Origin: Ferruginibacter sp.
Lineage (GTDB): Bacteria; Bacteroidota; Bacteroidia; Chitinophagales; Chitinophagaceae
NCBI GenBank assembly: GCA_030655145.1
Contig: JAURWD010000234.1
Location: 1 to 50,139, forward strand
DNA length: 50,139 nucleotides
Reading direction: 5' to 3'
A program made the position numbers and the translations under genes. The notes below the pieces were generated by a model, which was given only the letters and a program-made list of their open reading frames with translations, did not search any database and was not told the DNA's origin. Below, one piece after another: positions 9,454-19,530 of this stretch. Every line of letters begins with the position of its first letter. The stretch's first letter is position 1.

Positions 9454-10203
9454 CTAGCCGGCGGGATTTAAAAGCAGTTGGGTTAAAATATAATCGGCGA
9501 ACAGCAATAAAATACAGCTAACAACAACACTCTTCGTACTGCTTCTGCCGATCTCGAGTGCCCCTCCTTTAACGTAGTACCCGTAATAGGCAGGAACACT
9601 ACTGATAATAAATGCAAATGTGTAGGCCTTTATCAATGCAAACGTGACATTGTATGGAACGAAGTTTTGCAGGAGACCCCGATCAAAAGTGTCGGTAGAA
9701 AGAATGCTTGAAGCAGTACCCGCAAGCCGCCCCCCCCAAATTCCCAATACCATAGCGATCACTACCAACATGGGAATCGTTAGCATCGCTGCTGCTATTT
9801 TAGGCATGATCAGATACGCTTTTGTATTGATACCCATGATTTCCAGCGCATCAATTTGTTCGCTTACCCGCATATTGCCAAGTTCACTCGCAATCTTACT
9901 GCCAATAACGCCGGCGAGTACGATACAAACAAGGGTAGGTGCGAATTCGAGTATCACGGTATCTCTAACAATCTGCGCGATGGTAGTTTTTGGGATAACT
10001 GGACTTACTAACTGGTAAGCAGTTTGAACCGCACTTACCGCACCTATAAAAACCGAGATAATGGAAACAATGCCAAGGGAGCCAATCCCTATATCCGTGC
10101 ATTGGTGCATGAATTCTTTCCAATACATTTTGGCATTTTCCGGCCGCGTAAACATCCCCTTGATCATTATAAGATACCGGCCGAAGTGATTAAAAAACAT
10201 CAT
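9454..10203 (-). CDS. mlaE: ABC transporter permease, MlaE-type
   Basis: Inner-membrane permease of the Mla lipid transporter. It has 249 residues with several hydrophobic segments and the family core EFAPTLVCIVLAGVIGSKIA followed by ELGNMRVSEQIDALEIMGI. It is encoded with mlaF (one-base gap) and 40 bases after the kinase-like gene, within a run maeB -> kinase-like -> mlaE -> mlaF. A run of eight C at 9730-9737 (G8 in the coding strand, in the IWGGRLAG region) is a slippage-prone tract inside the reading frame. Two adjacent ATGs are possible at the start, with no practical difference. Confidence 0.9.
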   Translation of the reverse strand: MMFFNHFGRYLIMIKGMFTRPENAKMYWKEFMHQCTDIGIGSLGIVSIISVFIGAVSAVQTAYQLVSPVIPKTTIAQIVRDTVILEFAPTLVCIVLAGVIGSKIASELGNMRVSEQIDALEIMGINTKAYLIMPKIAAAMLTIPMLVVIAMVLGIWGGRLAGTASSILSTDTFDRGLLQNFVPYNVTFALIKAYTFAFIISSVPAYYGYYVKGGALEIGRSSTKSVVVSCILLLFADYILTQLLLNPAG

Positions 10204-10243
10204 AAAACAAATTTATTGAAAAGATGGTAAAGCGGTGTTTGGA

Positions 10244-11287
10244 TTATTGCCTGTTGGAGATCAGTAGCTCTTTGAGGTGTTGATACATGAGTTGGGGCAT
10301 AGTAGTACAGTTTAAAAAGACCGGGTTATTGTTATAATGCACCGATAATTCAGCAGCAAGTTGGTGGATCTTTGGTTCGGTTGAAAGCGGATCTTCGGCC
10401 GCGGCTACACGCAGATCACGCAGGCGTTGCCGTTCGGATTTGATTCTTCGAATAATCTGTGATCGTTCTTCCTGCTGGTATTGCCGGATGACCTCGCTGT
10501 TCAAATGTTTTTTTACCAGTTGCACAAACACGAGGTTTTCTTTATAAAACTGCGGCAGGTATAAATTTTTACTACCCTCGTACGACTGCTGGTCGAAATC
10601 GATGGAACGAATTTTAAATTGAACATCGTCAAAGTCCTGCGTAATGTCGAAAACGAAGTTGTAACTGCGCATATCCCCCAGCAAGCGGATAAAGCAGCGT
10701 TCATTGAACTTCACAAATTCTTTTGCGATCCTTTTCGGGTTAAACTCCGGCCGCTGCAGGTATTGTTTGATGAACATATCCCCCGGTACCCCGGAAATGT
10801 GCTCCTCAACAAGTGTGTTGCCATCTACCAGGAAGTTTAAAAAATTTGGCGATAGAAGGTGCTCTAACTCTAACCCAAACAACCGCGATGCATCCGCCAC
10901 TTTGATGTAGAAGTAATCATACACCTCGTTGAAGTTGTTTACAATTTTTATCCGGAAAGGTTTGGAATTTGCAAACAGGCAGTAATCGATGCGCTCAATA
11001 TATAAGTGCTCCTCCGCGTGCGTGTGACCGCTGGATTTGAGGATTGAGTAGGTTCGTTTCAGCGCAGCATGAATTTCATCCGTTAAGGAAGGGTTGTAAA
11101 AAACCGTCTCCCAAAAGGTATCCTGGCCGTTAGAATCGATAACAGGGATACTAAAGTTGAAATGTTTCAGCGTGTCGTAAGCGACGGGTAACGGTACTTC
11201 ACGGGCATATCTTTTTAAATACCTGCGAAATGATTTACTGATCGCAAAAGGAATCTTCTTCCTGCTGATATGGTCTATGCTATTCAT
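10244..11287 (-). CDS. Uncharacterised protein with kinase-like fold motifs
   Basis: I do not recognise a named family. The 347 residues show motifs in the order of a protein-kinase or aminoglycoside-phosphotransferase fold. There is a VAIK-like FYIKVAD with Lys129, a hinge-like NTLVEEHISG (157-166), a catalytic-loop-like LLGDMRSYNFVFD with Asp205 and Asn210, and a DFG-like SIDFDQQ with Asp230 and Asp232. The usual His before the catalytic Asp is Gly. There is no signal peptide or membrane span, so it is probably cytoplasmic. A charged helix (about 270-295) is rich in Arg, Lys and Glu. It lies 6 bases after maeB and 40 before mlaE, so it is probably co-transcribed with both. The kinase assignment is inference from motif order. 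A non-catalytic scaffold is an alternative. Confidence 0.6.
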   Translation of the reverse strand: MNSIDHISRKKIPFAISKSFRRYLKRYAREVPLPVAYDTLKHFNFSIPVIDSNGQDTFWETVFYNPSLTDEIHAALKRTYSILKSSGHTHAEEHLYIERIDYCLFANSKPFRIKIVNNFNEVYDYFYIKVADASRLFGLELEHLLSPNFLNFLVDGNTLVEEHISGVPGDMFIKQYLQRPEFNPKRIAKEFVKFNERCFIRLLGDMRSYNFVFDITQDFDDVQFKIRSIDFDQQSYEGSKNLYLPQFYKENLVFVQLVKKHLNSEVIRQYQQEERSQIIRRIKSERQRLRDLRVAAAEDPLSTEPKIHQLAAELSVHYNNNPVFLNCTTMPQLMYQHLKELLISNRQ

Positions 11288-11293
11288 CAGCGG

Positions 11294-13642
11294 TTACAAT
11301 TCATGCGAGGTGCGCTTAAAATGCTTCCACCATTTGCTATCCTGTATAGCCTGTTTTGAATCATGATCAGATTTCATTTGTGCATCCACGACCGCGATCA
11401 ACACCACGTTGAAAATTGATCGGATGGAACTTCCCAGTTGCAAAACATGCACCGGCTTTTTAAGTCCAAGCAAAATCGGGCCAATTGAATCGGCGCCACC
11501 TACCTCTGCAAGCAGGTTGTAAGCAATATTACCCGCGGCCAGGTTTGGAAAAATGAGGGTATTCACCTCACCGTCCAGTAGTTCTGTAAAAGGATAATTA
11601 TCCTTAAGAATTTCTTTATTGAAAGCCAGGATGCCTTGAACTTCCCCATCACAGATCAATCCCGGGTCTTTTGACTTAACGATTTCTCTGGCCTTGCGTA
11701 CGAGATTTGCCTCCGGGGAATCACTGCTCCCGAAATTTGAGTAAGACAGCATCGCTATCCGTGGAACAATATTGAATTGCTTTACTTCCTTGGCTGCCAG
11801 CAACGTGATCTCTGCCAGTTCTTCAGCGGTGGGGTTGAAATTAATGGTGGTATCTGCGAGAAAAAGCGGACCCCTCTTTGTCAGCAGGATGTACATCCCC
11901 GCAATTTTATTCACGCCCGGCTCTATACCGATGGTTTGCAACGCGGGGCGAATGGTGTCGGGATAATTTCGCGTCAAGCCACTGATCATGCAATCGGCTT
12001 CCCCACTTTCCACCAGCATGCAGCCAAAATAATTTCTTTCCTTCATCATTTTGTTCGCCTCATGCCGGTTTATTCCTTTACGCTGGCGTTTCGCGTAGAA
12101 CAATTCGGCGAATTTTTTTCTCAATTCCTCTGTTTCATCCGATTTGGGATCGATGATGGGCAAGTCCTCAAGGTCAATGCTATTGTCCAATGCCAGTTTC
12201 CTGATCCTTTTTTCATCACCTAACAGGATCGGGTACCCGACGCCCTCTTCAACCACCAGTTGCGCAACTTTTAAAATTTTGATGTTTTCCGCATCGGCAA
12301 ATACGACTCGCTTTGGATCATTCCTCGCTTTGTTGCCAATCACCCGACTTAGCTGGTTATCGAGGCCGAGGCGCTGGTTAAGTTGCAGCTCATACGCATC
12401 CCAGTCAGTGATAGGGTATTTAGCAACGCCACTTTCCATTGCTGCCCGCGCAACTGCAGGAGCTACCGTAGCCAGGAGCCTCGGATCTAACGGTTTTGGT
12501 ATGATGTAATTTGGACCGAAGCAGATGGTTTTTTCATTGTAGGCGAGATTCACGATATCTGGTACAGGCTCTCGGGTAAGTGCCGCCAAAGCCTTTACAG
12601 CAGCCAGCTTCATGGATTCATTAATGCTGGTAGCCCGAACGTCCAGGGCACCACGGAAGATATAAGGGAAGCCAAGCACGTTGTTTACCTGGTTGGGATA
12701 ATCACTTCTGCCGGTAGCCATGATCACATCCTTACGGGCGCTGATGGCCAGGTCGTACGTGATCTCCGGGTCAGGGTTTGCCATGGCAAACACGATGGGA
12801 TTTTTTGCCATGCTCTTCACCATCTCCGCACTAACGACATTCCCGACACTAAGTCCGACGAAGACGTCGGCACCGACCAGGGCTTTTACCAGGTCATAGT
12901 CTTTCAGGGACTCGTCTACGCAAAAATCTTTCTTCAGGTCTTCCACATCGGGCCGGCCCTTGTATAAAATCCCTTTCCGGTCAAACACCATAAAGTTGCT
13001 GTGTTTGGCGCCTAAAGATTCGTACAATTTCATACAGGCCATGGCGGCCGCACCAGCGCCGTTCACAACGATGCGCACGGTTTCTATCTTTTTGCGTTGT
13101 AGTTCAAGTGCATTCAACAGGGCGGCAGCGGAGATGATGGCCGTTCCATGCTGGTCGTCGTGCATCACCGGGATGTGCAGCTGTTCTTTTAATTGTTGTT
13201 CTATATAAAAACACTCGGGTGCCTTGATGTCTTCGAGGTTTATTCCACCGAAGGTGGGCTCAAGTGCTTTTACGATCGCTACAAATTTTTCCGGATCAGT
13301 TTCGTTGATCTCGATATCAAACACATCGATATCAGCAAATATTTTAAATAGTACCGCTTTACCTTCCATGACGGGCTTGCCTGCTTCAGGTCCAATGTTG
13401 CCTAAACCAAGTACGGCCGATCCGTTGCTGATCACACCTACCAGGTTGCCTTTTGCAGTGTATTTATAAACATCTTCTGGATTTGCTGCTATTTCTAAAC
13501 AAGGCACAGCTACTCCGGGGGAATATGCAAGGGACAGGTCACGCTGTGTTTTTGATTCTTTTGTGGGGATTACTTCTATTTTACCGGGGCGGCCCTTGGC
13601 ATGATATTCCAAAGCCTGTTGTTTACTTAATTCTCTAGACAT
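11294..13642 (-). CDS. maeB: NADP-dependent malic enzyme with C-terminal phosphotransacetylase domain
   Basis: Oxidative decarboxylation of malate to pyruvate, supplying NADPH and pyruvate. It has 782 residues, matching the fused MaeB class. The malic enzyme domain (about 1-430) carries [29 protein letters not shown], the metal and substrate motif HDDQHGTA and the nucleotide fold [12 protein letters not shown]. The C-terminal half (about 440-780) is the phosphotransacetylase-like domain, with [15 protein letters not shown] and [15 protein letters not shown]. In characterised MaeB proteins this domain is not a working transacetylase but mediates oligomerisation and acetyl-CoA feedback. It is the first gene of the run leading to mlaF. 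A TACCTTGC string at 13827-13834 (minus strand) is one base off a -7 element. Confidence 0.95.
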   Translation of the reverse strand: MSRELSKQQALEYHAKGRPGKIEVIPTKESKTQRDLSLAYSPGVAVPCLEIAANPEDVYKYTAKGNLVGVISNGSAVLGLGNIGPEAGKPVMEGKAVLFKIFADIDVFDIEINETDPEKFVAIVKALEPTFGGINLEDIKAPECFYIEQQLKEQLHIPVMHDDQHGTAIISAAALLNALELQRKKIETVRIVVNGAGAAAMACMKLYESLGAKHSNFMVFDRKGILYKGRPDVEDLKKDFCVDESLKDYDLVKALVGADVFVGLSVGNVVSAEMVKSMAKNPIVFAMANPDPEITYDLAISARKDVIMATGRSDYPNQVNNVLGFPYIFRGALDVRATSINESMKLAAVKALAALTREPVPDIVNLAYNEKTICFGPNYIIPKPLDPRLLATVAPAVARAAMESGVAKYPITDWDAYELQLNQRLGLDNQLSRVIGNKARNDPKRVVFADAENIKILKVAQLVVEEGVGYPILLGDEKRIRKLALDNSIDLEDLPIIDPKSDETEELRKKFAELFYAKRQRKGINRHEANKMMKERNYFGCMLVESGEADCMISGLTRNYPDTIRPALQTIGIEPGVNKIAGMYILLTKRGPLFLADTTINFNPTAEELAEITLLAAKEVKQFNIVPRIAMLSYSNFGSSDSPEANLVRKAREIVKSKDPGLICDGEVQGILAFNKEILKDNYPFTELLDGEVNTLIFPNLAAGNIAYNLLAEVGGADSIGPILLGLKKPVHVLQLGSSIRSIFNVVLIAVVDAQMKSDHDSKQAIQDSKWWKHFKRTSHEL

Positions 13643-13911
13643 AATTATTTTTTATTATCCTGGAAATCGGCTTGCATTTCGATTTGGGTAAAAGGAAAAC
13701 AACCTGATAGTTGTGTTGAAGAACTCAAAAGCCGGAAGGATGTCATACCGCTGTGGTGAATGAAGGATTGTTTTAAAATGATAATTACTTGTTTCGCTCA
13801 TATCGCTGTTTGACCAGTCGTGCAAGGTACAGAATCAGTTATTATGAACTTATTGGTGAATATTGTGGATTGAGAGATAAATGGACGCTCCTTGCATTTT
13901 ACAGCATCGAC

Positions 13912-15105
13912 CTATAAACCTGCGTTTGTTGCTCCAAGCAACGCCATCATACCGATGCCAGTTTCAATAGCATTTTCATCTACATCGAAGGTGGGAGTGT
14001 GGCCGCCGATGGTGATTCCTTTTGCTTCGTTACGGGTGCCCAACCTGAAAAAACAGCCAGGGATCTTATGAGAATAAAATGCAAAATCTTCGGCACCCAT
14101 TCTCAATTCAGTTTCCTCGATATTGTCAGCGCCGAGATACCCCATTGCTGTTTCCTTTGCAGCCATACTCAGGCGTTCATTGTTTAGAACGAATGGATAA
14201 CCAACATCAATTCTTATATCGATCTCGGCGCCCATACTGTTAACCAATTCGGTTGCCATTTTCCTAATCAATGAATGAGCCTTGAAACGCCACTCTTCAT
14301 TCATGGCGCGAAAAGTGCCCATCATTTTAACCTCAGAAGGTATCACGTTGGTTGTGTTTCCACCCTGTATGGAAGTGATCGTTAGCACTGAGGGATTGAA
14401 AGGGCTGTTGTTCCGGCTGATGATCTGCTGCAGGCTTACCACCAGGTGAGATGCTATCAATAGCGTGTCGGCTGTAAACTGGGGAGCAGCGGCATGTCCA
14501 CCTTTTCCTTTTATAGAGATATAGATCTCGTCGGCGCTGGCCATCACCATTCCTCCGCGGAAACTAAGTTTTCCCGTGTCAAGCGTTGTGTGCACATGCA
14601 TACCGAAAATGCTTTCGGGAGCAGGATTTTCAAGTACGCCTTCGTTGATCAACAAACTCGCGCCGCCCGGATTCTTTTCTTCACCCGGTTGAAATATCAA
14701 TTTGATGGTGCCTTCCCACTCATCTTTGAGTTCACTTAGTATTTTAGCTGCACCCAACAAACAACTGGTATGCACATCATGGCCACATGCATGCATCACA
14801 CCGGGCACCGTCGATTTATACTCCACATCATTTTCCTCAATGATGGGCAGGGCATCCATGTCTGCCCGTAGGGCGACCACCCGCTTTTCCGGATTGCGGC
14901 CTTTTAATAAGCCGATGACCCCGGTGGTTGCCATTATTTCAAAGGGGATGTCGTAAGAAGATAGCTTTTGTTGAACAAATTTGGAGGTTTCAAACTCCTG
15001 GTAGCTCAACTCTGGATGTGCGTGCAGATGACGACGAATGCCAATAAATTCGTCCCCGTATTTTTTCGCCAGAGACCTGATCTGTTGTTGTAATTTTTCA
15101 CTCAC
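13912..15105 (-). CDS. M20D family amidohydrolase/peptidase (N-acyl amino acid hydrolase type)
   Basis: Cytoplasmic zinc amidohydrolase of the M20D group (hippurate, IAA-amino acid and N-acyl amino acid hydrolases). It has 397 residues. The family motifs are RRHLHAHPELSYQE, LRADMDALPI, the metal site MHACGHDVH (Cys107, His109), QPGEE (Glu142/143), GMHVH (His170/172), and a dimerisation domain with SIKGKGGHAAAP. The start is a GTG complementary to 15103-15105; no upstream ATG is in frame and the N-terminus has the usual length. A TAACTTTG element (15122-15129) lies 17 bases upstream. The exact substrate cannot be read from the sequence. Confidence 0.9.
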   Translation of the reverse strand: MSEKLQQQIRSLAKKYGDEFIGIRRHLHAHPELSYQEFETSKFVQQKLSSYDIPFEIMATTGVIGLLKGRNPEKRVVALRADMDALPIIEENDVEYKSTVPGVMHACGHDVHTSCLLGAAKILSELKDEWEGTIKLIFQPGEEKNPGGASLLINEGVLENPAPESIFGMHVHTTLDTGKLSFRGGMVMASADEIYISIKGKGGHAAAPQFTADTLLIASHLVVSLQQIISRNNSPFNPSVLTITSIQGGNTTNVIPSEVKMMGTFRAMNEEWRFKAHSLIRKMATELVNSMGAEIDIRIDVGYPFVLNNERLSMAAKETAMGYLGADNIEETELRMGAEDFAFYSHKIPGCFFRLGTRNEAKGITIGGHTPTFDVDENAIETGIGMMALLGATNAGL

Positions 15106-15121
15106 CTGTAGCCTTTATTTA

Positions 15122-15129
15122 CAAAGTTA
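15122..15129 (-). promoter_or_regulatory. -7 element for the M20 amidohydrolase gene
   Basis: The minus strand reads TAACTTTG, an exact TAnnTTTG match, 16 bases before the GTG start at 15105, implying a leader of roughly 10 bases. No TTG is seen at the preferred -33 distance. Confidence 0.5.
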
Positions 15130-15190
15130 AGCGTTCACGGGTTGAATGCTTTTAAAACTAGGTGAGCAACAATTCGGGAAGGGGAGAAGG

Positions 15191-15655
15191 CTATTGAATT
15201 TCTTTTTCTTTTAATTTGTCGGCTTTTACTTCAATATTTTCGGGCACGACATAAATATTGGAGCTAACAAAATTTGACCTGGAAATCTCATCGCGATAGC
15301 TATCAGCTTCTGATCTTTCCAGGAAGTTGCCAAACTTGATCTTGATATACGGCGGCTGGAAGCTCATGTATACTTTTTGCTCCGGAAACCGCTGGAGCAA
15401 TTTCGCCCGCAGGTTCATTGCCAGGGAACGATCATTGGTGCTCAATAACATTAACCGGTATCCGCGGGCCATCCGGGGACCATTTGCCAAAGCCTCATTG
15501 AATTCAGCTTCTTTTTTTGCAAGAAGATCCAAGCGAAAATCTTTGTGAACAAGTACTTTGCCATGCATTGGCAAACTGTCTATTGTTAAGGGGGACTGGG
15601 CACTCAATTGCGATTGGCAAAGGAAAAATAGAAGGGCAATGAGCGTTGTTTTCAT
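15191..15655 (-). CDS. Exported SPOR-domain protein
   Basis: It has 154 residues with a signal peptide (MKTTLIALLFFLCQSQLSAQ). From about residue 64 the sequence reads GYRLMLLSTNDRSLAMNLRA, and it then continues through KVYMSFQPPYIKIKFGNFLE with the ERSEADSYRDEI helix. This is the beta-alpha-beta pattern of a SPOR domain, the fold that binds denuded peptidoglycan glycan strands at division sites. A short acidic/Lys tail follows. It is encoded 28 bases after deoC in the same direction, so it is likely co-transcribed, although no functional link is obvious. The domain call is from pattern recognition, and peptidoglycan binding is inferred from the family. Confidence 0.75.
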   Translation of the reverse strand: MKTTLIALLFFLCQSQLSAQSPLTIDSLPMHGKVLVHKDFRLDLLAKKEAEFNEALANGPRMARGYRLMLLSTNDRSLAMNLRAKLLQRFPEQKVYMSFQPPYIKIKFGNFLERSEADSYRDEISRSNFVSSNIYVVPENIEVKADKLKEKEIQ

Positions 15656-15683
15656 AAGCGATGATAGTCAAAAATTGTTCCAC

Positions 15684-16346
15684 TTAATTAAGTTGGTCCG
15701 CTTCCTGCAGAATCTGGACACTGCTACTGCAGCCCAACCTGCTTGCGCCTGCCTCAATTAACTGTTTGGCAAAAATAAAGGTTTTGATCCCACCACTTGC
15801 CTTGATACGTACTCCATCTGCCAGGTGCTGGCGCATCAGTGCCACAGCTTCCACCGTGGCGCCTTTTTCCGCATACCCGGTTGAGGTTTTCATAAAGTCG
15901 ACTCCAGCAATGCCATAGAGATCGCAACATTTGATGATCTCCTCGTTCGTAAGAATGCCGGATTCAATGATCACCTTGATTACTTTTTGTTGCTTTTTGA
16001 TGATGGGTAAAATTGTATTAAGCTCGTTCGCAAGAAACTGCCAGTCATTATTTTTTATAGCACTGATATTGATCACTACGTCCAACTCATCAACTCCGTC
16101 AATGATTGCAAGCACTATTTCGGCCACCTTTGCCTCAATAGCAGAGTATCCAAATGGAAAGCCGATTACGGTCGCAACTTTTACCTGGCTGTGTTGCACG
16201 AGACTCTTCGCCTTTTTTACAAAAAGCGGCGGAACGCAAACAGCGGCAAACTTGTAATGCAGTGCTTCACTACACAGTTTCTCAACCTCGGTAATGGTTG
16301 TCACTGGTTTCAATATAGTATGGTCTATAAAAGGTGCAAGATTCAT
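15684..16346 (-). CDS. deoC: Deoxyribose-phosphate aldolase
   Basis: Class I aldolase that cleaves 2-deoxyribose-5-phosphate to glyceraldehyde-3-phosphate and acetaldehyde in deoxynucleoside catabolism. It has 220 residues from the ATG at 16346, which gives the family's usual N-terminus MNLAPFIDHTILKP and normal length. An in-frame extension reaching 16460 would intrude on the divergent gene's leader and adds nonconserved residues, so I reject it. Catalytic residues are visible: Asp89 in DELDVV, the Schiff-base Lys153 in FMKTSTGY, and Lys182 in RIKASGGIK. It is divergent from the amidohydrolase at 16467. A TACTTTG string about 20 bases upstream may be its -7 element. Confidence 0.95.
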   Translation of the reverse strand: MNLAPFIDHTILKPVTTITEVEKLCSEALHYKFAAVCVPPLFVKKAKSLVQHSQVKVATVIGFPFGYSAIEAKVAEIVLAIIDGVDELDVVINISAIKNNDWQFLANELNTILPIIKKQQKVIKVIIESGILTNEEIIKCCDLYGIAGVDFMKTSTGYAEKGATVEAVALMRQHLADGVRIKASGGIKTFIFAKQLIEAGASRLGCSSSVQILQEADQLN

Positions 16347-16466
16347 ATTCAATTGTTTGTCTTGCAAAGTACGGGGAACATCCAAATTTTTTATGTTATG
16401 AATGGACCAAACGAAACCTGCCCTATATTTAAGGCTGTTAATTTTTTCAACTAAAATCAAATATTA

Positions 16467-19400
16467 ATGAGAAACACCAAATTAGCGTGGCTCTTCTTTG
16501 CATTACTTGTATTTACTTCTCATGTAAAAAGCCAGACTACTTTTCCTGTAAATGATGTCGCCACCCCGCGTGAAGGTTTTTATGCCTTCATCAATGCGAC
16601 CATTTATAAAGATGCAAATATCAAACTCGAAAATGCAACCCTGATCATTAGAAAAGGTAAAGTGGAAAGCATTGGCAACAAGGCTACGGTTCCAGCCGGG
16701 GCAATCATTGTGGATTGTAAAGGGAAATATATTTATCCTTCTTTCATCGACCCATGGTCGGATTATGGAACGCCGACTACAAGGATTGCCACTACTACAG
16801 GCGGTGGGTTTGGAAGGACAACACAAATGGTTTCAAACACAAAAGGCGCCTACGGCTGGAACCAGGCCATTCGATCTGAAACCGATATGTCAGCAATTTT
16901 CGAAACGAATGAAATGAAAGCCAAAGAGTTGAGAGGCCTTGGATTTGGGACGGTACTTACCCACCAGATGGATGGCATTTCCCGTGGTTCGGGAGCTGTA
17001 GTCACCCTGGGTGCGGAAAAAGAAAACAAAGTTGTACTCAAGGCTAAAGCTGCCGCATTTTATTCTTTCAATAAAGGCAGCAGTACCCAGGATTATCCAA
17101 CTTCGCTGATGGGGTCGATCGCTTTACTGCGGCAAAATTTCCTGGATGCTCAATGGTATAAATCACGCCCCACCGAAGAAGGAGTAAACCTTTCCCTGCA
17201 AGCATTCCTGGATAACCAGGCCCTTCCCCAGTTTTTTGAAAGCGCTGATAAATGGAGCGACTTACGCGCCGACAAAGTTGGAGACGAATTCGGCGTGCAG
17301 TACATTTTAAAAGCAGGGGGTAACGAGTACCAGCGCATCAACGAGATCAAAGCAACAAATGCCTCCTATATTCTGCCGCTCAACTTTCCCCAGGCAATGG
17401 ATGTGGAAGACCCGACAGATGCACGTTTTATTTCCCTGGCAGATCTAAAGCATTGGGAACTCGCGGCGGCAAACCCTGCGGCTTTTGAAAAAGCGAACAT
17501 CAGTTTTTCGCTAACCGCGTATGGTTTGAAAGAGACTTCTTCCTTCATGCCCAATCTTCGGAAAGCCATTCAAATGGGGCTCAGTGAAGAGATGGCCCTG
17601 GCTGCACTCACAAAAAATCCGGCGACACTTGTTGGGGTCTACGACCAGGTTGGTAGCCTGGAGGCGGGTAAGCAGGCCAATTTCCTTATTACGTCCGGAC
17701 CTGTTTTTTCTGACAAAACAGTTTTTTATCAAAACTGGGTTCAGGGAATTAAATACAGTTTAAAGGAGGAAGGTTGGAAAGATGTGCGTGGCAATTATAC
17801 GTTAGATGTAAATGGACAAACCTATAACCTGCAGGTAAAAGGAGAACCTGGAAAGCCAGTTGCCAACCTGATCAGCGGAGACTCGACGAAGATCGACCTG
17901 CTGTTAAATGATCGGTTAGTCAAAATGAACTACACCTTGAAAAAGGACAGCGCTGCGATGATCCGGTTGAGTGGAGTAATGAGCGACAGTAGCTGGAGCG
18001 GTACTGGTCAATTAGCCAATGGACAGTGGGTGAGTTGGACTGCCAGGAAAACGAGTGAGTTGAAACCTGGTACGGATAGCGCTCGCAAAAAAAGAACTGC
18101 TATTGAAAAATTGGGCGAGATAACCTACCCGTTCAATGGATATGGAACAGTGCAGATACCAAAACAACAAAATATTTTGATCACCAACGCGACGGTATGG
18201 ACAAGTGAAAAGGAAGGGAAATTAGCCAGCACAGATGTGCTTGTGAAAAATGGGAAAATTGTTGCAGTTGGTAAAGGGCTGAAGGACCCTTCCGCGCTTG
18301 TAATAGATGGCGCGGGTAAACATCTAACTGCCGGGATCATCGATGAGCATTCGCACATTGCGGGCACAGGTGGCATTAATGAATGCTCGCAAAGCGTTAC
18401 TTCAGAATCCAGGATCGCTGACATCATTGATCCGGAAGATGTTGATATTTACCGGCAGCTGAGTGGTGGTGTAACCAGTAGTCATATCCTGCATGGCAGT
18501 TGTAATACGATCGGAGGACAAACTCAATTGATAAAATTACGGTGGGGCGTAAACGCAGAACAAATGAAGTTTACAAACTGGGATCCCTTTATCAAGTTTG
18601 CTTTGGGCGAGAATGTAAAACGGTCCTCTACGCAAAATAACCCGCGTTTCCCTGATACCCGCATGGGTGTGGAAGAAGTATTAACTGATGCATTCACCCG
18701 CGCCGTGGAATATCAAAAAATGGGAGCCGGCAAACGGAAGGATCTTAAGCTGGAAGCACTGAGTGAGATCCTAAATAAGAAAAGATTTATTACCTGCCAC
18801 TCTTATGTTCAAAGCGAGATCAATGCGTTGATAAAGGTGGCAGACAAATTTGGGTTTACGGTGAACACTTTTACGCATATTCTTGAAGGTTATAAAGTTG
18901 CTGATAAGATGAAAGCACATGGATCTGCAGCATCGACATTTAGTGACTGGTGGGGATACAAAGTGGAAGTGATTGACGCTATTCCGCAGAATGCTTCGCT
19001 GATGCAGAAAGTAGGGTTAAATGTCGCGATCAATTCCGATGACGCGGAGATGGCGAGGAGATTAAACCAGGAAGCAGCAAAGAGTGTAAAGTATGCTGGT
19101 ATGGGAGAAGAGGATGCCCTGATGATGGTCACCATCAATCCAGCAACCATGCTGCACGTTGCTGATCGCACCGGGAGTATCAAAGCAGGTAAGGATGCAG
19201 ACCTCGTTTTATGGAGTGATCATCCTTTAAGCATTTATGCAAAAGCGGAAAAAACGATTGTGGATGGTACTATTTATTTTGATCGCCAGCAAGACCAGGC
19301 ACTTCGCGATAATATCGCGAAAGAACGTACCCGCATCATTCAAAAAATGATTGCTTCCAAAAAATCTGGCGACCGTACAGGGCCAGCCGTTCCTTCCTTC

Positions 19401-19493
19401 CGGGATCGCAATTCCTGCGAAGATGATCATCATGAAGGCAATAGCCTTTGGGACCGTATCGTAGAGAGATTTGGTTCAACAGAAACGGAGTAA
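16467..19493 (+). CDS. Secreted tandem amidohydrolase, N-terminal half degenerate, C-terminal half with metal site
   Basis: It has 1008 residues with a signal peptide (LAWLFFALLVFTSHVKSQ). Two amidohydrolase-superfamily modules follow each other. The first (about 30-440) has the usual NATIYKDANIKLENATLIIR opening and the LEAGKQANFLI ending but lacks the HxH metal motif; at that place it reads IDPWSDYG. A beta-rich linker (about 440-560) leads to the second module (about 570-960). This has His628 and His630 in IIDEHSHIAGTG, further His in FITCHSYVQ and NTFTHILEG, and Asp in INSDDAEM, so it is likely an active metal hydrolase. The closest general class is imidazolonepropionase/prolidase-like amidohydrolases; the substrate is unknown. 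It is followed 37 bases later by a related gene, probably co-transcribed. Confidence 0.85.
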   Translation: MRNTKLAWLFFALLVFTSHVKSQTTFPVNDVATPREGFYAFINATIYKDANIKLENATLIIRKGKVESIGNKATVPAGAIIVDCKGKYIYPSFIDPWSDYGTPTTRIATTTGGGFGRTTQMVSNTKGAYGWNQAIRSETDMSAIFETNEMKAKELRGLGFGTVLTHQMDGISRGSGAVVTLGAEKENKVVLKAKAAAFYSFNKGSSTQDYPTSLMGSIALLRQNFLDAQWYKSRPTEEGVNLSLQAFLDNQALPQFFESADKWSDLRADKVGDEFGVQYILKAGGNEYQRINEIKATNASYILPLNFPQAMDVEDPTDARFISLADLKHWELAAANPAAFEKANISFSLTAYGLKETSSFMPNLRKAIQMGLSEEMALAALTKNPATLVGVYDQVGSLEAGKQANFLITSGPVFSDKTVFYQNWVQGIKYSLKEEGWKDVRGNYTLDVNGQTYNLQVKGEPGKPVANLISGDSTKIDLLLNDRLVKMNYTLKKDSAAMIRLSGVMSDSSWSGTGQLANGQWVSWTARKTSELKPGTDSARKKRTAIEKLGEITYPFNGYGTVQIPKQQNILITNATVWTSEKEGKLASTDVLVKNGKIVAVGKGLKDPSALVIDGAGKHLTAGIIDEHSHIAGTGGINECSQSVTSESRIADIIDPEDVDIYRQLSGGVTSSHILHGSCNTIGGQTQLIKLRWGVNAEQMKFTNWDPFIKFALGENVKRSSTQNNPRFPDTRMGVEEVLTDAFTRAVEYQKMGAGKRKDLKLEALSEILNKKRFITCHSYVQSEINALIKVADKFGFTVNTFTHILEGYKVADKMKAHGSAASTFSDWWGYKVEVIDAIPQNASLMQKVGLNVAINSDDAEMARRLNQEAAKSVKYAGMGEEDALMMVTINPATMLHVADRTGSIKAGKDADLVLWSDHPLSIYAKAEKTIVDGTIYFDRQQDQALRDNIAKERTRIIQKMIASKKSGDRTGPAVPSFRDRNSCEDDHHEGNSLWDRIVERFGSTETE

Positions 19494-19530
19494 GCGTTGT
19501 GAATCACCGCACTATTTTTTTAATCAGTCA

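Noticed and set aside
11777..12223. A 148-codon plus-strand ORF within maeB
   Set aside because: It is antisense to the phosphotransacetylase domain of maeB, whose frame is well supported over its whole length.
15684..16460. Longer deoC start at 16460
   Set aside because: The extra 38 residues are not family-like and would crowd the divergent gene's leader; the ATG at 16346 gives the normal N-terminus and length.
19471..19530. Longer start for the second amidohydrolase
   Set aside because: It would overlap the preceding gene and place a charged stretch before the signal peptide.
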